In this document: piece by piece, positions 24,281 through 34,048 of the stretch | Numbering within the stretch: the first letter of the stretch is position 1 | Layout of the letters: each line of letters begins with the position of its first letter | Origin: Bacteroidaceae bacterium | GTDB taxonomy: Bacteria > Bacteroidota > Bacteroidia > Bacteroidales > Bacteroidaceae | Length of the DNA: 64,000 bases | Direction of reading: 5' to 3' | Assembly (NCBI GenBank): GCA_902362375.1 | Contig: CABIVS010000016.1 | Location: 1-64,000, forward strand | Made by a program: the position numbers and the translations under genes | The notes under the pieces: model-generated | The model's input: the letters and a program-made list of their open reading frames with translations, nothing else | What the model was told of the DNA's origin: nothing | The model's database searches: none

Positions 24281-26683
24281 ATGAAGAAATTACTATGTCT
24301 CGCCCTGTTAATATCTGCCGGAAGTATCTACACCGGCAATATCTCGGCAAGCAACAAACCTACCGGTAACAAATCCGGCAACAACTCAAAGGATATATAC
24401 AAAAAGACCTGGATTGACTTCAACAAGAACGGTGTAAAGGACGTATACGAAGATCCCTCCGCTCCTATCGAAGCCCGTATTGCGGATTTGCTTTCGCAAA
24501 TGACACTGGAAGAGAAGACCTGTCAGATGGCTACTCTTTACGGTTCGGGACGGGTACTGAAAGATGCATGGCCTACCGACGGATGGTCGACAGAAATCTG
24601 GAAAGACGGTATCGGGAATATCGACGAACAGGCCAACGGACTGGGTAAGTTCGGTTCTGAAATCTCCTATCCGTATGCCAACAGTGTGAAGAATCGCCAC
24701 ACCGTTCAGCGCTGGTTTGTGGAACAGACACGACTGGGTATTCCGGTCGATTTTACCAACGAGGGAATACGCGGATTATGCCACGACCGGGCTACCATGT
24801 TTCCCGCTCAATGCGGGCAAGGTGCCACGTGGAACAAAAAATTGATCCGGGAAATTGCGAAAGTCACTGCTGATGAGGCGAAAGCACTCGGATATACCAA
24901 TATTTATGCTCCGATTCTGGACATCGCACAAGATCCTCGCTGGGGACGTGTAGTTGAAAGTTACGGAGAAGATCCTTATCTGGTAGGCGAATTGGGTAAG
25001 CAAATGATTCTTGGTCTGCAAAGTGAAGGAATCGTTGCCACTCCGAAGCATTTTGCCATTTATAGTATTCCGGTTGGTGGACGCGACGGAGGTACACGTA
25101 CCGATCCGCACGTGGCTCCGCGTGAGATGAAGACTCTGTATCTGGAACCATTCCGTAAAGGTATTCAGGAAGCGGGTGCACTGGGCGTCATGAGTTCTTA
25201 CAATGACTATGACGGGGAGCCTGTTTCCGGAAGTTATCATTTCCTCACGGAAATTCTGCGTCAGCAGTGGGGATTTAAAGGATATGTAGTTTCGGATAGT
25301 GAAGCGGTGGAATTTCTACACACTAAACATCGTATCACTCCCACAGAAGAAGAAATGGCGGCACAAGTGGTAAATGCCGGATTGAATATCCGCACGAACT
25401 TCACTCCGCCACAGGATTTTATTCTTCCATTACGCCGTGCTATTAGTGAGGGCAAAGTCTCTCTGCATACGCTCGATCAACGTGTTGGTGAGATTCTCCG
25501 TGTCAAGTTTATGATGGGTCTTTTTGATAATCCATATCCCGGTGATGACCGTCGCCCGGAAGTGGTAGTGCATAATGCCACCCATCAGGATGTATCTATG
25601 AGAGCAGCTTTAGAATCTATCGTACTTTTGAAGAATGAGAATCAAATGCTTCCGTTATCCAAGAACTTCAGCAAAATAGCTGTGATTGGCCCGAATGCGG
25701 AAGAAGTGAAAGAACTGACTTGCAGATACGGTCCCGCCAATGCATCTATAAAGACTGTCTATCAGGGAATCAAAGAATATCTGCCCAATGCAGAAGTTCG
25801 CTATGCAAAAGGCTGTGATATTATTGATAAGTATTTCCCGGAAAGTGAACTGTACAATGTTCCATTAGATACACAGGAGCAAGCGATGATTAATGAAGCC
25901 GTAGAATTAGCAAAGGCTTCGGATGTCGCTATCCTTGTATTAGGTGGAAATGAGAAGACGGTTCGGGAAGAATTCTCACGTACCAACCTCGATCTCTGCG
26001 GGCGCCAACAACAATTATTGGAAGCTGTTTATGCCACAGGAAAACCTGTCGTTCTGGTAATGGTAGACGGAAGAGCAGCTACTATTAATTGGGCAAACAA
26101 ATATGTTCCTGCCATCATTCATGCCTGGTTCCCCGGCGAATTCATGGGAGATGCCATTGCCAAGGTTCTTTTCGGAGACTATAACCCGGGCGGACGTCTG
26201 GCAGTTACTTTCCCGAAATCTGTGGGACAGATACCTTTCGCTTTCCCATTCAAACCGGGTTCGGATTCTAAAGGAAAAGTCCGTGTTGCCGGTGTGCTTT
26301 ATCCTTTCGGATATGGTTTAAGTTATACGACTTTCGGATATTCAGACTTGAAAATCTCCAAACCGGTTATCGGGGCACAAGAGAATATCACTCTTTCATG
26401 CACTGTAAAGAATACAGGAAAGAAAGCAGGAGATGAAGTGGTCCAGCTTTATATCCGTGATGATTTTAGTAGTGTAACAACCTACGATAAAGTATTACGT
26501 GGTTTCGAACGCATTCATTTGCAACCGGGAGAAGAACAAACGATTAGCTTTACACTTACTCCTCAAGACTTGGGGTTATGGGATAAGAATAATCAGTTTA
26601 CAGTAGAGCCGGGAAGTTTCTCGGTGATGGTGGGGGCTTCTTCGGAGGATATTCGGTTGAAGGGAAGTTTCGAGGTTCAATAA
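24281..26683 (+). CDS. GH3 beta-glucosidase, first gene of the MLG locus
   Basis: 800 residues with a signal peptide (about 1-23). The N-terminal GH3 barrel contains ANEGIRG-type substrate loop (FTNEGIRGLCH), KHFAIYS and the nucleophile Asp in GYVVSDSEAVEF (about 339); the second alpha/beta domain (VIGPNAEEVKE) and a C-terminal fibronectin III-like domain follow. It hydrolyses terminal glucose from gluco-oligosaccharides, probably in the periplasm. It is separated from the rest of the PUL by a terminator and an unknown lipoprotein, but the B. ovatus MLG locus likewise begins with a GH3 gene. Confidence 0.92.
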   Translation: MKKLLCLALLISAGSIYTGNISASNKPTGNKSGNNSKDIYKKTWIDFNKNGVKDVYEDPSAPIEARIADLLSQMTLEEKTCQMATLYGSGRVLKDAWPTDGWSTEIWKDGIGNIDEQANGLGKFGSEISYPYANSVKNRHTVQRWFVEQTRLGIPVDFTNEGIRGLCHDRATMFPAQCGQGATWNKKLIREIAKVTADEAKALGYTNIYAPILDIAQDPRWGRVVESYGEDPYLVGELGKQMILGLQSEGIVATPKHFAIYSIPVGGRDGGTRTDPHVAPREMKTLYLEPFRKGIQEAGALGVMSSYNDYDGEPVSGSYHFLTEILRQQWGFKGYVVSDSEAVEFLHTKHRITPTEEEMAAQVVNAGLNIRTNFTPPQDFILPLRRAISEGKVSLHTLDQRVGEILRVKFMMGLFDNPYPGDDRRPEVVVHNATHQDVSMRAALESIVLLKNENQMLPLSKNFSKIAVIGPNAEEVKELTCRYGPANASIKTVYQGIKEYLPNAEVRYAKGCDIIDKYFPESELYNVPLDTQEQAMINEAVELAKASDVAILVLGGNEKTVREEFSRTNLDLCGRQQQLLEAVYATGKPVVLVMVDGRAATINWANKYVPAIIHAWFPGEFMGDAIAKVLFGDYNPGGRLAVTFPKSVGQIPFAFPFKPGSDSKGKVRVAGVLYPFGYGLSYTTFGYSDLKISKPVIGAQENITLSCTVKNTGKKAGDEVVQLYIRDDFSSVTTYDKVLRGFERIHLQPGEEQTISFTLTPQDLGLWDKNNQFTVEPGSFSVMVGASSEDIRLKGSFEVQ

Positions 26684-26709
26684 ATAAATCTAAGATAGTC
26701 ATTAAAAGC

Positions 26710-26749
26710 AATGTGAGGCAGCCCCCTAATATTTAGGCTACCTCACATT
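26710..26749 (+). terminator. Rho-independent terminator after GH3
   Basis: AATGTGAGGCAGCC (26710-26723) pairs with GGCTACCTCACATT (26736-26749) at 13 of 14 positions, followed by CTTATTTATTTTT. It lies 27 bp after the stop. Confidence 0.85.
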
Positions 26750-26996
26750 CTTATTTATTTTTCTTTCATCAATTATGATAGGGTTATAATTGGTATTCTT
26801 ATAAATTATGCTTAATAAAACTGCTATATTTGTCCTGCATATCAACTATAACTTATAAAAAGATGGTTGTTCTACGGCCACAGGAACAAAAAAACGACTT
26901 CTACTTTTGACGGGATTAATTGGCTATCAGATCTAACAATGCTGCAACAAAAGCGTTTGGTATTCCAGAACGTTAGACTATTTATATACTACTTAC

Positions 26997-27024
26997 TGTA
27001 GGGGTAATGTCAGTTGCCCCTACA
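26997..27024. terminator. Hairpin in the gap between GH3 and the lipoprotein gene
   Basis: TGTAGGGGTAA pairs with TTGCCCCTACA (10 of 11). It lies downstream of the minus-strand lipoprotein gene (stop at 27162), so it may terminate that transcript. I saw no gene in 26750-27161. Confidence 0.5.
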
Positions 27025-27161
27025 ATAAACTAACAATGCAACAAGCTTTTTACACTCCCTATAAAAACCAAGAACAAATAAAAAAATACAAACCTTTCAT
27101 ACATACCTATAAAAAGTATCTGCAAATGAAATGATTCAAATACAATATTCAGAGAAAATTC

Positions 27162-28886
27162 TTATTTAAATTTTATATTATACTCCGGTATATATGTTCT
27201 ACTAGATATTATTTCCTGCCCTGTACTTTTCACAGTCATAGTAACAGTAACATTAACCCCAAAATTCGCTACATACAATACAGGTTTACCATTTAAACAC
27301 ATATTGCACATTGAGCGGGGAAAAACATCGACTTCAGTACGATTATAAGATGACATATATGAGAATATAGTATTAGAATATAACTTGAAAGTCTCTGCAT
27401 ATGTAGAATAACCATTAATATAAGTATCAGGATCACCTATAACAATCGGATATCCATAATAACTTGCAAATTTAACCTTTGTGCCTTTCTTCTCATCCTG
27501 AATAACCGTTGGAGTAAAATCGTATCCAGACCTTTTACTTGGTATATAAACATAAACTCCTGTATAAGAAGGATTAGGCGTACTATTATAATAATCTTTA
27601 AATTGAGTATCCCATTCACTTCCTTCAAATTCGACAACATTAGAACTAACTTTATAAGTTACCTCATCTGCTATGGCTGGATTAATAACGACATTAAATG
27701 TTGGATGAAACGATAAACTATAATATTTCCCTGAATATTTGCAATTATATGCAGAAGCAATATCTGGCCGAGCTGTTATTTCATGATAAGTTCCTGTTAT
27801 ATTTAATATTGGTGCAGATGTTAAATTCCAAGCCCCAAATCCTTCATCATATTTTATAGCAGTCAAAGGTAATACTGGAATAGAGCTATTACTAATCATC
27901 TGTCCTTTCAAATCAATAGTTCCATTGGTAGATAATTCAACCGTTTGTATAGTGGGCTCATTAACCTTCTTCGAACCAAGAAATGATCCAAAGAGGGCGT
28001 TCAATCCTCCAGCTATCAATCCTGAAACTCCTCCCTTTGCTAATCCAGCCAGTCCACCAGCAACTACATTTCCTACATTTTTTAGAATTCCAGATGAAGA
28101 ATTATTGATAGCTTTTTCAGCCTCTCCTTTCACCCATTTTTCAGCTGCATCTCCTCCCGCCTTTACAATGGTATTTGCACCTTTTTGCAGAAGATTTGGA
28201 GATGAGGAATAATGATCTTCAATAATAGTACCTGTTGTTGTGTCTTTGTAATTTCCTGTAATAGTTAGTTCAGAGATGTTTAACACTTTTGAATAAACAT
28301 TGATCCCCCCGTCTGTTTTTCCTGTATAAGTTAACGGTATTTGAAAACAATTCCAACCTCTGTCAATACCCAGAGTAGTGTTATTACTCAAACAATTGAC
28401 ACCTACACGCTGAATAGAAGCACGATCCAATGGTGCTGTGAATGTAGTTCCCTGATTAAAATAGCCATAGAATCTTTCATCAAAGAACTCCCAAACAGCA
28501 TTATTGCTTAAGAAAGAATTCTGATTGTAATAAAACACTTTTAAAATCCCGGTATATTTATTATAAAAAATCAAATAATCACTACCAATATCTTTGTTTG
28601 GGGTACTCAAGAACACCCATCCATCTTCTTTTTTTATGTCCATCCTAATATCATAAATTATACTTGTAGGAGCATATTCAACCCAAGGCAAATCAACAGT
28701 CTTATTATCAGTCAGTTGAATCGATGTTTGATTTTCCCAATCTTGTTCAAAGTTTGGAGGGGTCAATGATCTAGTAGTTGCCGATGCACCAACTTCTAAA
28801 TCCAACAAGTTGTTTTGACTTTCATCTGTACATGAATAATTAATAAAAACAGATAAAATAACGAAGAAAATAGATACATGTTTCAT
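27162..28886 (-). CDS. Large surface lipoprotein with glycine-rich hydrophobic segment, unknown
   Basis: 574 residues with a lipoprotein signal peptide (FINYSC, Cys19). A glycine-zipper-like hydrophobic stretch lies at about 266-305 (GNVVAGGLAGLAKGGVSGL, then IAGGLNALFGSFLG), flanked by beta-rich regions of about 230 and 260 residues rich in Tyr, Ser, Thr and Asn. The gene is AT-rich and points opposite to the PUL. Glycine zippers insert in membranes and are seen in pore formers and some toxins, but also in assembly proteins. It lies inside the MLG locus between the first GH3 and the HTCS gene. I recognise no family. Confidence 0.55.
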   Translation of the reverse strand: MKHVSIFFVILSVFINYSCTDESQNNLLDLEVGASATTRSLTPPNFEQDWENQTSIQLTDNKTVDLPWVEYAPTSIIYDIRMDIKKEDGWVFLSTPNKDIGSDYLIFYNKYTGILKVFYYNQNSFLSNNAVWEFFDERFYGYFNQGTTFTAPLDRASIQRVGVNCLSNNTTLGIDRGWNCFQIPLTYTGKTDGGINVYSKVLNISELTITGNYKDTTTGTIIEDHYSSSPNLLQKGANTIVKAGGDAAEKWVKGEAEKAINNSSSGILKNVGNVVAGGLAGLAKGGVSGLIAGGLNALFGSFLGSKKVNEPTIQTVELSTNGTIDLKGQMISNSSIPVLPLTAIKYDEGFGAWNLTSAPILNITGTYHEITARPDIASAYNCKYSGKYYSLSFHPTFNVVINPAIADEVTYKVSSNVVEFEGSEWDTQFKDYYNSTPNPSYTGVYVYIPSKRSGYDFTPTVIQDEKKGTKVKFASYYGYPIVIGDPDTYINGYSTYAETFKLYSNTIFSYMSSYNRTEVDVFPRSMCNMCLNGKPVLYVANFGVNVTVTMTVKSTGQEIISSRTYIPEYNIKFK

Positions 28887-29207
28887 AATAATAAAATTTA
28901 AAAGGTTTTACTCTATAGAAATACATTATATCTCAATATATTAAACATACACCACCAATCATTTTTCACAATTTTATCTCTACCATCAACACTTACGAGA
29001 ATTAGCATATTCAATACATGAACTTAGCTTTATCCTTATACGTTTTCAGGTCTAATTAAAAACTATAAGAAAATAACATCATAATCAAAGAATGGTTATT
29101 TGACAAATATACAATTTTGCCCAATAGCCACAAACTTATTTTCTCTCTTTTTTAATCATTCCTTATAAAGAATCGGATATAAATCTTAAAAAAAGAACTT
29201 TTTTTAA

Positions 29208-29396
29208 GATCCCAGCCTTACTGCCAGTGATTTGAGATTTTGTGCACTACTACGGTTAAATCTATCGACTAAAGATATTGCCCAGTTCACCAACCTTACT
29301 ATTCGTGGGGTAGAAACAGCACGTTATCGAATAAGAAAGAAGCTTGCCATTCCCGGGAATATTAATCTCGTCGATTTTCTGATTGACTTTACATAG
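29208..29396 (+). pseudogene. Remnant of a LuxR-type HTH regulator
   Basis: The plus-strand frame reads DPSLTASDLRFCALLRLNL, then STKDIAQFTNLTIRGVETAR, YRIRKKLAIPGNINLVDFLI and DFT before a stop (tag, 29394-29396). This is the C-terminal LuxR-like DNA-binding tail of Bacteroides sensor regulators ('LTPSDLRLCALLRLNLSTKEIA..TNISVRGVE.ARYRLRKKL'). A stop (taa, 29205-29207) and no upstream frame show that the N-terminal part is lost. It is the only coding trace in the 606-bp gap between the lipoprotein and HTCS genes. Confidence 0.75.
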
Positions 29397-29436
29397 GAAT
29401 ATTTACTGAATATTCCTTTTAATTTCACGTCCCTAT

Positions 29437-29470
29437 TTTGTTGGGATTTTCTAAAGAAACTTTATCTTTG
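29437..29470 (+). promoter_or_regulatory. Promoter of the HTCS gene
   Basis: TTTG (29437-29440) and TATCTTTG (29463-29470) match the Bacteroides -33/-7 consensus with a 22-bp gap, 22 bp before the ATG at 29493. Confidence 0.7.
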
Positions 29471-29492
29471 TGATATCAACAATTAAAAGAAT

Positions 29493-32400
29493 ATGGTTCG
29501 TTTTAATCTTGTTATCACCATACTACTAATGATAAGTATGGCTGTCAAAGCCGAACTGACCAGCCGGATGTTCGATGTCAGGCATGTAGGCTATGCGGAA
29601 GGTCTTAGTAGTCAACGTGTTTTTTCGATTGTCGAGGATGGAGACGGTGCCATATGGATTGCTACAAAAACCGGAATAGACAGATACAACGGTCATGCAG
29701 TAAAGAACTATGATCTACCGGGAAATTTCTATTATGGCGATCTTGCCGGACGCAGGCTTTACTTATTGTACGACGCACGACAAGGACTGTTTGCCTACGA
29801 CCACACCGGACGAATCTACCGATACTCCACCATTCACGATCATTTTGAGCAAGTCCTACATCTGGGGCTATTGATTCAGGAAGAAGTCATCTTGAACAAA
29901 CTTTGTTTGGATGATGACGGAACCTGGTGGATGGGATCGGATAAAGGACTATACAAGCAGGAAGCGGACAACCGTATAGTTGCCGTGCTCAAAGGACAAT
30001 ATGTCAACGACATCGCATTTGCCGACGAATCGCTCTATGTGGGTACTTCTAACGGAGTCTGGCAACTTTCACACGCCCTGCCGGATAAAAAACGCCAACT
30101 GCTGGAAGGATGGAATGTACAGACATTGTTCTGCGACAAACCGAAAAAAGAACTCTGGATAGGCACATTTGGCAGCGGTTTGTCTGTGATGAACCTCAAC
30201 ACTTCCAAAGTGCTTGCACTGGAGGGACAAGGGAGTACATTCCTTCATCCGATACGGGCAATTACAGACTACGATGAGCATACCATACTCATAGGCGTGG
30301 ATGGTGGCGGTGTGTATGCGATAGATAAAGCCACCAAGAAAGCCCGTTTACTGATGAATACCAAAGATGACACAGATACTTACCTGCGGGGAAACGGCAT
30401 ATATGCCGTAACCAGAGACGATCAGGGCAACATCTGGATAGGTAGTTATACGGGAGGCGTATCTGTAGCTATCCTGCTGAAACATCCCATTTCGATATTA
30501 GCGCACGAAAAAGGAAATCCCCATTCCCTCATCAGCAATAACGTGAATGATATCGAAGAAAACCCGGATGGCAACCAATGGTTCGCTACCGATAATGGAA
30601 TCAGCATCCGAAACACCCTGTCAGGTACCTGGAAACACGTGCTGAAAGAAATTGTAACCATTTCTCTTTGCACATCCGGAAATGGAAACGTATGGGTAGG
30701 AACATACGGAGACGGGGTATATCTATTGGATAACAACGGACGCGTGCTACGTCATCTCACCAAACAACAAGGGCAATTGACTACCAATTATATTTTTTCC
30801 GTCAAACAAGACATGGAGGGGGACTTATGGATAGGAGGTCTGGACGGATGCCTGATCATGTTTGAAAAAGAAAAAGGCAACAGACGTTCCTTCGACGTGA
30901 ATTGGGTACAGTCCATTGAACCTATCGACCGAAACCAGGTAGCGGTGGCTACCGTCAACGGTTTCTTCCTAGTGAACAAGCACACAGGAAATATACAGCA
31001 CTATGCCAATTCCCAAGAATTTCACAATCAGAATGTCAGTGCTTATATCATCTCTATGCTATTCAATGAAGACGGAACAGTGTGGTTGGGAACCGAAGGG
31101 GGAGGACTGAATCTGTATGACATGAAAAACCGAACGGTAAAAACTTTCACTGTTCAAGAAGGATTGCCGTCCAACGATATATATAGTTTGCAGCGAGACG
31201 ACAAGAAACGCTTGTGGGTCAGCACCGGAAAAGGAATTGCCTTGATAGACAGCCTGCGCGTGTCGAACCTCAACTATGCGGGCAATATAGACAAGGAATA
31301 TAACAAGTCTTCGTTTGCCCGGTTAATGAATGGTGAGTTTGTGTATGGTAGCACGGATGGTGCTGTCTTTATCATGCCACTCGACATTTCAACCGTTGAC
31401 TACTGGACGCTCCTGCGTTTCACGGGACTGACAGTGGATTATCAAAACGCCAAGGAAGAAGAATCGTTGAAACCCGCCATTCATGATATGCTTGCCGACC
31501 ATGCCGTACAGCTCGGTTATAAATACAACTCGTTTACTATTTCTTTTGAATCTATCAACTATCGTTTCCAGCGCGATATTGTCTATCAGCATATTTTAGA
31601 GGGGTATGACAATGATTGGAGCAAACCGTCTGCCGAGGGGAAAGCATCTTACACCAAAGTATCGCCGGGCACTTATCTTTTTAAGGTGCGCAGTCTGCGG
31701 CGCAGCGACGGAAAGACTATCTCCGAAAACACCTTAGAAGTACACGTGAGTCAGCCATGGTGGAACTCGTGGTGGGCTTGGACCATTTACCTATTTATAA
31801 TAGGCTTCGTTTTCTATTTCATTCTGCGGTATAAGAGCAACCAACTCCAGAAGAAATACGACGAAGACAAAATACGTTTCTTCATCGATACAGCGCACGA
31901 CATTCGCACGCCGGTGACGCTTATCATGGCACCGCTGGAGGATTTGAACCGGGAACAAGATCTTTCGGACAAAGCCCGTTATTACCTGAATCTGGCCCAT
32001 GAAAGTACCCGCAAGCTCCATTCACTCATCACACAGTTGCTCGAATTTGAAAAGGTAGACGCCCACAAGCAATCCTTTTTATCAACTCCGCTTTGTCTGA
32101 ATGAAGTTTTGCTGAAAGAAGTCTCCGTCTTCCGGTCTTTTTGCGAGAAGAAGCAGTTGACACTGAATCTGACCCAACCCGACGAATCCATTTTCATTTC
32201 GGCAGACAAACATCTGATAGAGATGTTACTCGACAATCTTCTGTCTAATGCTTGCAAATACACAATGCCCCAAGGAGCAATCAGCCTGGATCTGAAAGCA
32301 ACGAAACGCAAAGCCATCCTTTCGTTGAAAGATAACGGAATAGGTATACCCAAGAAAGCGAAAAAGCATATCTTTTCCGATATTTACAGAGCCGAAAATG

Positions 32401-33464
32401 CCCGGCAGTCACAGGAAGAAGGAACCGGATTCGGACTGTTGCAGGTGCAGCGCATTGTAAAGATGCTACATGGCAAAATCACTTTCTGTTCCGAGGAGGG
32501 CAAGGGAACTACTTTCACCGTAACATTGCCACGAACTACCACCGTAGCCGAATCCGTATCACACGAATCATCCCTCGAACACTTTACCGACACATCGGAT
32601 AAAAACAGCCACGAAACGGACAAGATGAAAGATCCGGACGACCGGAATACATTGCTCATTGTAGAAGACCACGAGACTCTCCGTCACTATCTCCGCCAGA
32701 CCTTTGAACACCTCTATCGGGTGATTGATGTCGCCAACGGAGACGAAGCTATCGCCTGCCTCGCCAATGAATATCCGGATATCATCCTCTCGGACGTCAT
32801 GATGCCCGGCATACGGGGGGACGAACTTTGCAAACTGGTCAAAGAGAATCCCGACACATCGGGTATTCCCGTCGTTCTGCTGACAGCAAAGGCTAACCAT
32901 GAAGCAATAGTGGAAGGATTGAAGAAAGGCGCGGATGATTACATCCCCAAGCCATTCAGTACCGAAATACTGAAACTAAAAGTGCAAGGACTGATTGACA
33001 ATCGAAACAGACAACGGCAGTTCTTCATGCGACAGGCCATCGCTCAAGTAGAGACGGGTAGCAAACGGGACGACAACGAAAGCAACGAAAGCCACGAAAG
33101 CATCGACAACAAAAGCGTTACGACAGCAAACGAAACAATGGCCGAGGGCGACCACCGGTTCATCATGCAAGCTACACAGTTTGTTCTTGATCATTTAGAT
33201 GAACCCGATTTCAACATCAACCTCTTATGTCATGAAATGGCAATGAGCCGGACACTGTTCTACAGTCGTCTTAAATCACTGACGGGAAAAGGACCACAGG
33301 AGTTTATCCGTATCATCCGACTTCAGAAGGCTGCCGAACTGCTGAAGGAAGGTAAAAGTGTAACCGACGTCGCCACCGAAACCGGATTCGTCAACACGAA
33401 ATATTTCAGTTCATTATTCAAGAAACAATTCGGGATGCAGCCGAGTAAATATAGTGGGAAATAA
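29493..33464 (+). CDS. Hybrid two-component system (HTCS) regulator of the MLG locus
   Basis: 1323 residues: signal peptide; two beta-propellers of repeated 'G..WIGT..G' type (about 25-640) and a Y_Y_Y domain forming a periplasmic sensor; a membrane helix (about 760-782); a histidine kinase (His about 802 in TAHDIRTPVTLI; ATP-binding DNLLSNACKY, DNGIGIP, GTGFGL); a receiver (Asp about 1102 in IILSDVMMPG, Lys in PKPFS); and a C-terminal AraC-type HTH (about 1210-1323). HTCS proteins bind a specific oligosaccharide and switch on the neighbouring PUL. Its position before GH16-susCD fits a sensor for mixed-linkage beta-glucan fragments. Confidence 0.95.
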   Translation: MVRFNLVITILLMISMAVKAELTSRMFDVRHVGYAEGLSSQRVFSIVEDGDGAIWIATKTGIDRYNGHAVKNYDLPGNFYYGDLAGRRLYLLYDARQGLFAYDHTGRIYRYSTIHDHFEQVLHLGLLIQEEVILNKLCLDDDGTWWMGSDKGLYKQEADNRIVAVLKGQYVNDIAFADESLYVGTSNGVWQLSHALPDKKRQLLEGWNVQTLFCDKPKKELWIGTFGSGLSVMNLNTSKVLALEGQGSTFLHPIRAITDYDEHTILIGVDGGGVYAIDKATKKARLLMNTKDDTDTYLRGNGIYAVTRDDQGNIWIGSYTGGVSVAILLKHPISILAHEKGNPHSLISNNVNDIEENPDGNQWFATDNGISIRNTLSGTWKHVLKEIVTISLCTSGNGNVWVGTYGDGVYLLDNNGRVLRHLTKQQGQLTTNYIFSVKQDMEGDLWIGGLDGCLIMFEKEKGNRRSFDVNWVQSIEPIDRNQVAVATVNGFFLVNKHTGNIQHYANSQEFHNQNVSAYIISMLFNEDGTVWLGTEGGGLNLYDMKNRTVKTFTVQEGLPSNDIYSLQRDDKKRLWVSTGKGIALIDSLRVSNLNYAGNIDKEYNKSSFARLMNGEFVYGSTDGAVFIMPLDISTVDYWTLLRFTGLTVDYQNAKEEESLKPAIHDMLADHAVQLGYKYNSFTISFESINYRFQRDIVYQHILEGYDNDWSKPSAEGKASYTKVSPGTYLFKVRSLRRSDGKTISENTLEVHVSQPWWNSWWAWTIYLFIIGFVFYFILRYKSNQLQKKYDEDKIRFFIDTAHDIRTPVTLIMAPLEDLNREQDLSDKARYYLNLAHESTRKLHSLITQLLEFEKVDAHKQSFLSTPLCLNEVLLKEVSVFRSFCEKKQLTLNLTQPDESIFISADKHLIEMLLDNLLSNACKYTMPQGAISLDLKATKRKAILSLKDNGIGIPKKAKKHIFSDIYRAENARQSQEEGTGFGLLQVQRIVKMLHGKITFCSEEGKGTTFTVTLPRTTTVAESVSHESSLEHFTDTSDKNSHETDKMKDPDDRNTLLIVEDHETLRHYLRQTFEHLYRVIDVANGDEAIACLANEYPDIILSDVMMPGIRGDELCKLVKENPDTSGIPVVLLTAKANHEAIVEGLKKGADDYIPKPFSTEILKLKVQGLIDNRNRQRQFFMRQAIAQVETGSKRDDNESNESHESIDNKSVTTANETMAEGDHRFIMQATQFVLDHLDEPDFNINLLCHEMAMSRTLFYSRLKSLTGKGPQEFIRIIRLQKAAELLKEGKSVTDVATETGFVNTKYFSSLFKKQFGMQPSKYSGK

Positions 33465-33495
33465 ACAACCTTTAAAAGATAAGAAAGGAATATAT

Positions 33496-33579
33496 TTAGG
33501 CACGGATTACACGGATAAAAACAGTTGCTTTGCGTAATCATTGCATTAAAACCGTGAAATCCGTGTAATCCGTGCCTAA
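33496..33579. repeat. Dispersed hairpin repeat (84 bp)
   Basis: A perfect 21-bp inverted repeat encloses 42 bp. The arm contains GCACGGATTACACGGAT and its inverse. The same arms and part of the interior (AAAACCGTGA before the right arm) recur at 53461-53542. It lies 32 bp after the HTCS stop. Confidence 0.85.
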
Positions 33580-33686
33580 TCCTCAATTTACGATCTAGTT
33601 CATAACCGTACTGGTTATGAACTAATTTTGAACTTGTGAAATTTTATTTTTAATGCTTAATGGATTTATGGCTAATGATGCATGAT

Positions 33687-33784
33687 TTTATTCGTCTGAC
33701 AGTTGTTTCTTTTTCGTCTGACAGTTGTTAGACGAAAGAATAACAGTTGTCAGACGAAAAAGAAACAACTGTCAGACGAATAAA
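33687..33784. promoter_or_regulatory. 44-nt palindrome with four copies of a 17-mer, upstream of GH16
   Basis: Arms 33687-33730 and 33741-33784 pair along all 44 positions (42 Watson-Crick plus two G-T) around the loop GACGAAAGAA. Each arm holds two copies of TTCGTCTGACAGTTGTT with a 22-bp period (33691-33707, 33713-33729; inverted on the right, one copy with two changes). It could be an operator cluster, an attenuator or terminator for the HTCS message. No recognised element explains it. Confidence 0.8.
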
Positions 33785-33923
33785 GTTATGTATAACGAGT
33801 ATTAAATCATTGCATACTACCAATTAGGTTTTAGAAAAACTAAGATTAGTTCATTTCCGCACCGAAGCAATCTTTGAAAAAGGATGGGTAGGATAACGTC
33901 AGTTCGATAAAAATCAGCAGATT

Positions 33924-33955
33924 TGTCAGCAATCAAACCTTATATGTCAGCAATC
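33924..33955 (+). promoter_or_regulatory. Direct repeat, candidate HTCS operator
   Basis: TGTCAGCAATC occurs at 33924-33934 and 33945-33955, a 21-bp period (two helical turns), as expected for an AraC-type HTH dimer. A -7-like CATCTTTG (33982-33989) follows about 27 bp downstream, before the GH16 ATG at 34049. Confidence 0.5.
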
Positions 33956-34048
33956 TGACCATCGTTTTAGCCTGATATTAGCATCTTTGCACCAGGCTTT
34001 ACAAGTATAAAGCACATATTACGTTCAACCTTTTAAAATGCTAAAACG

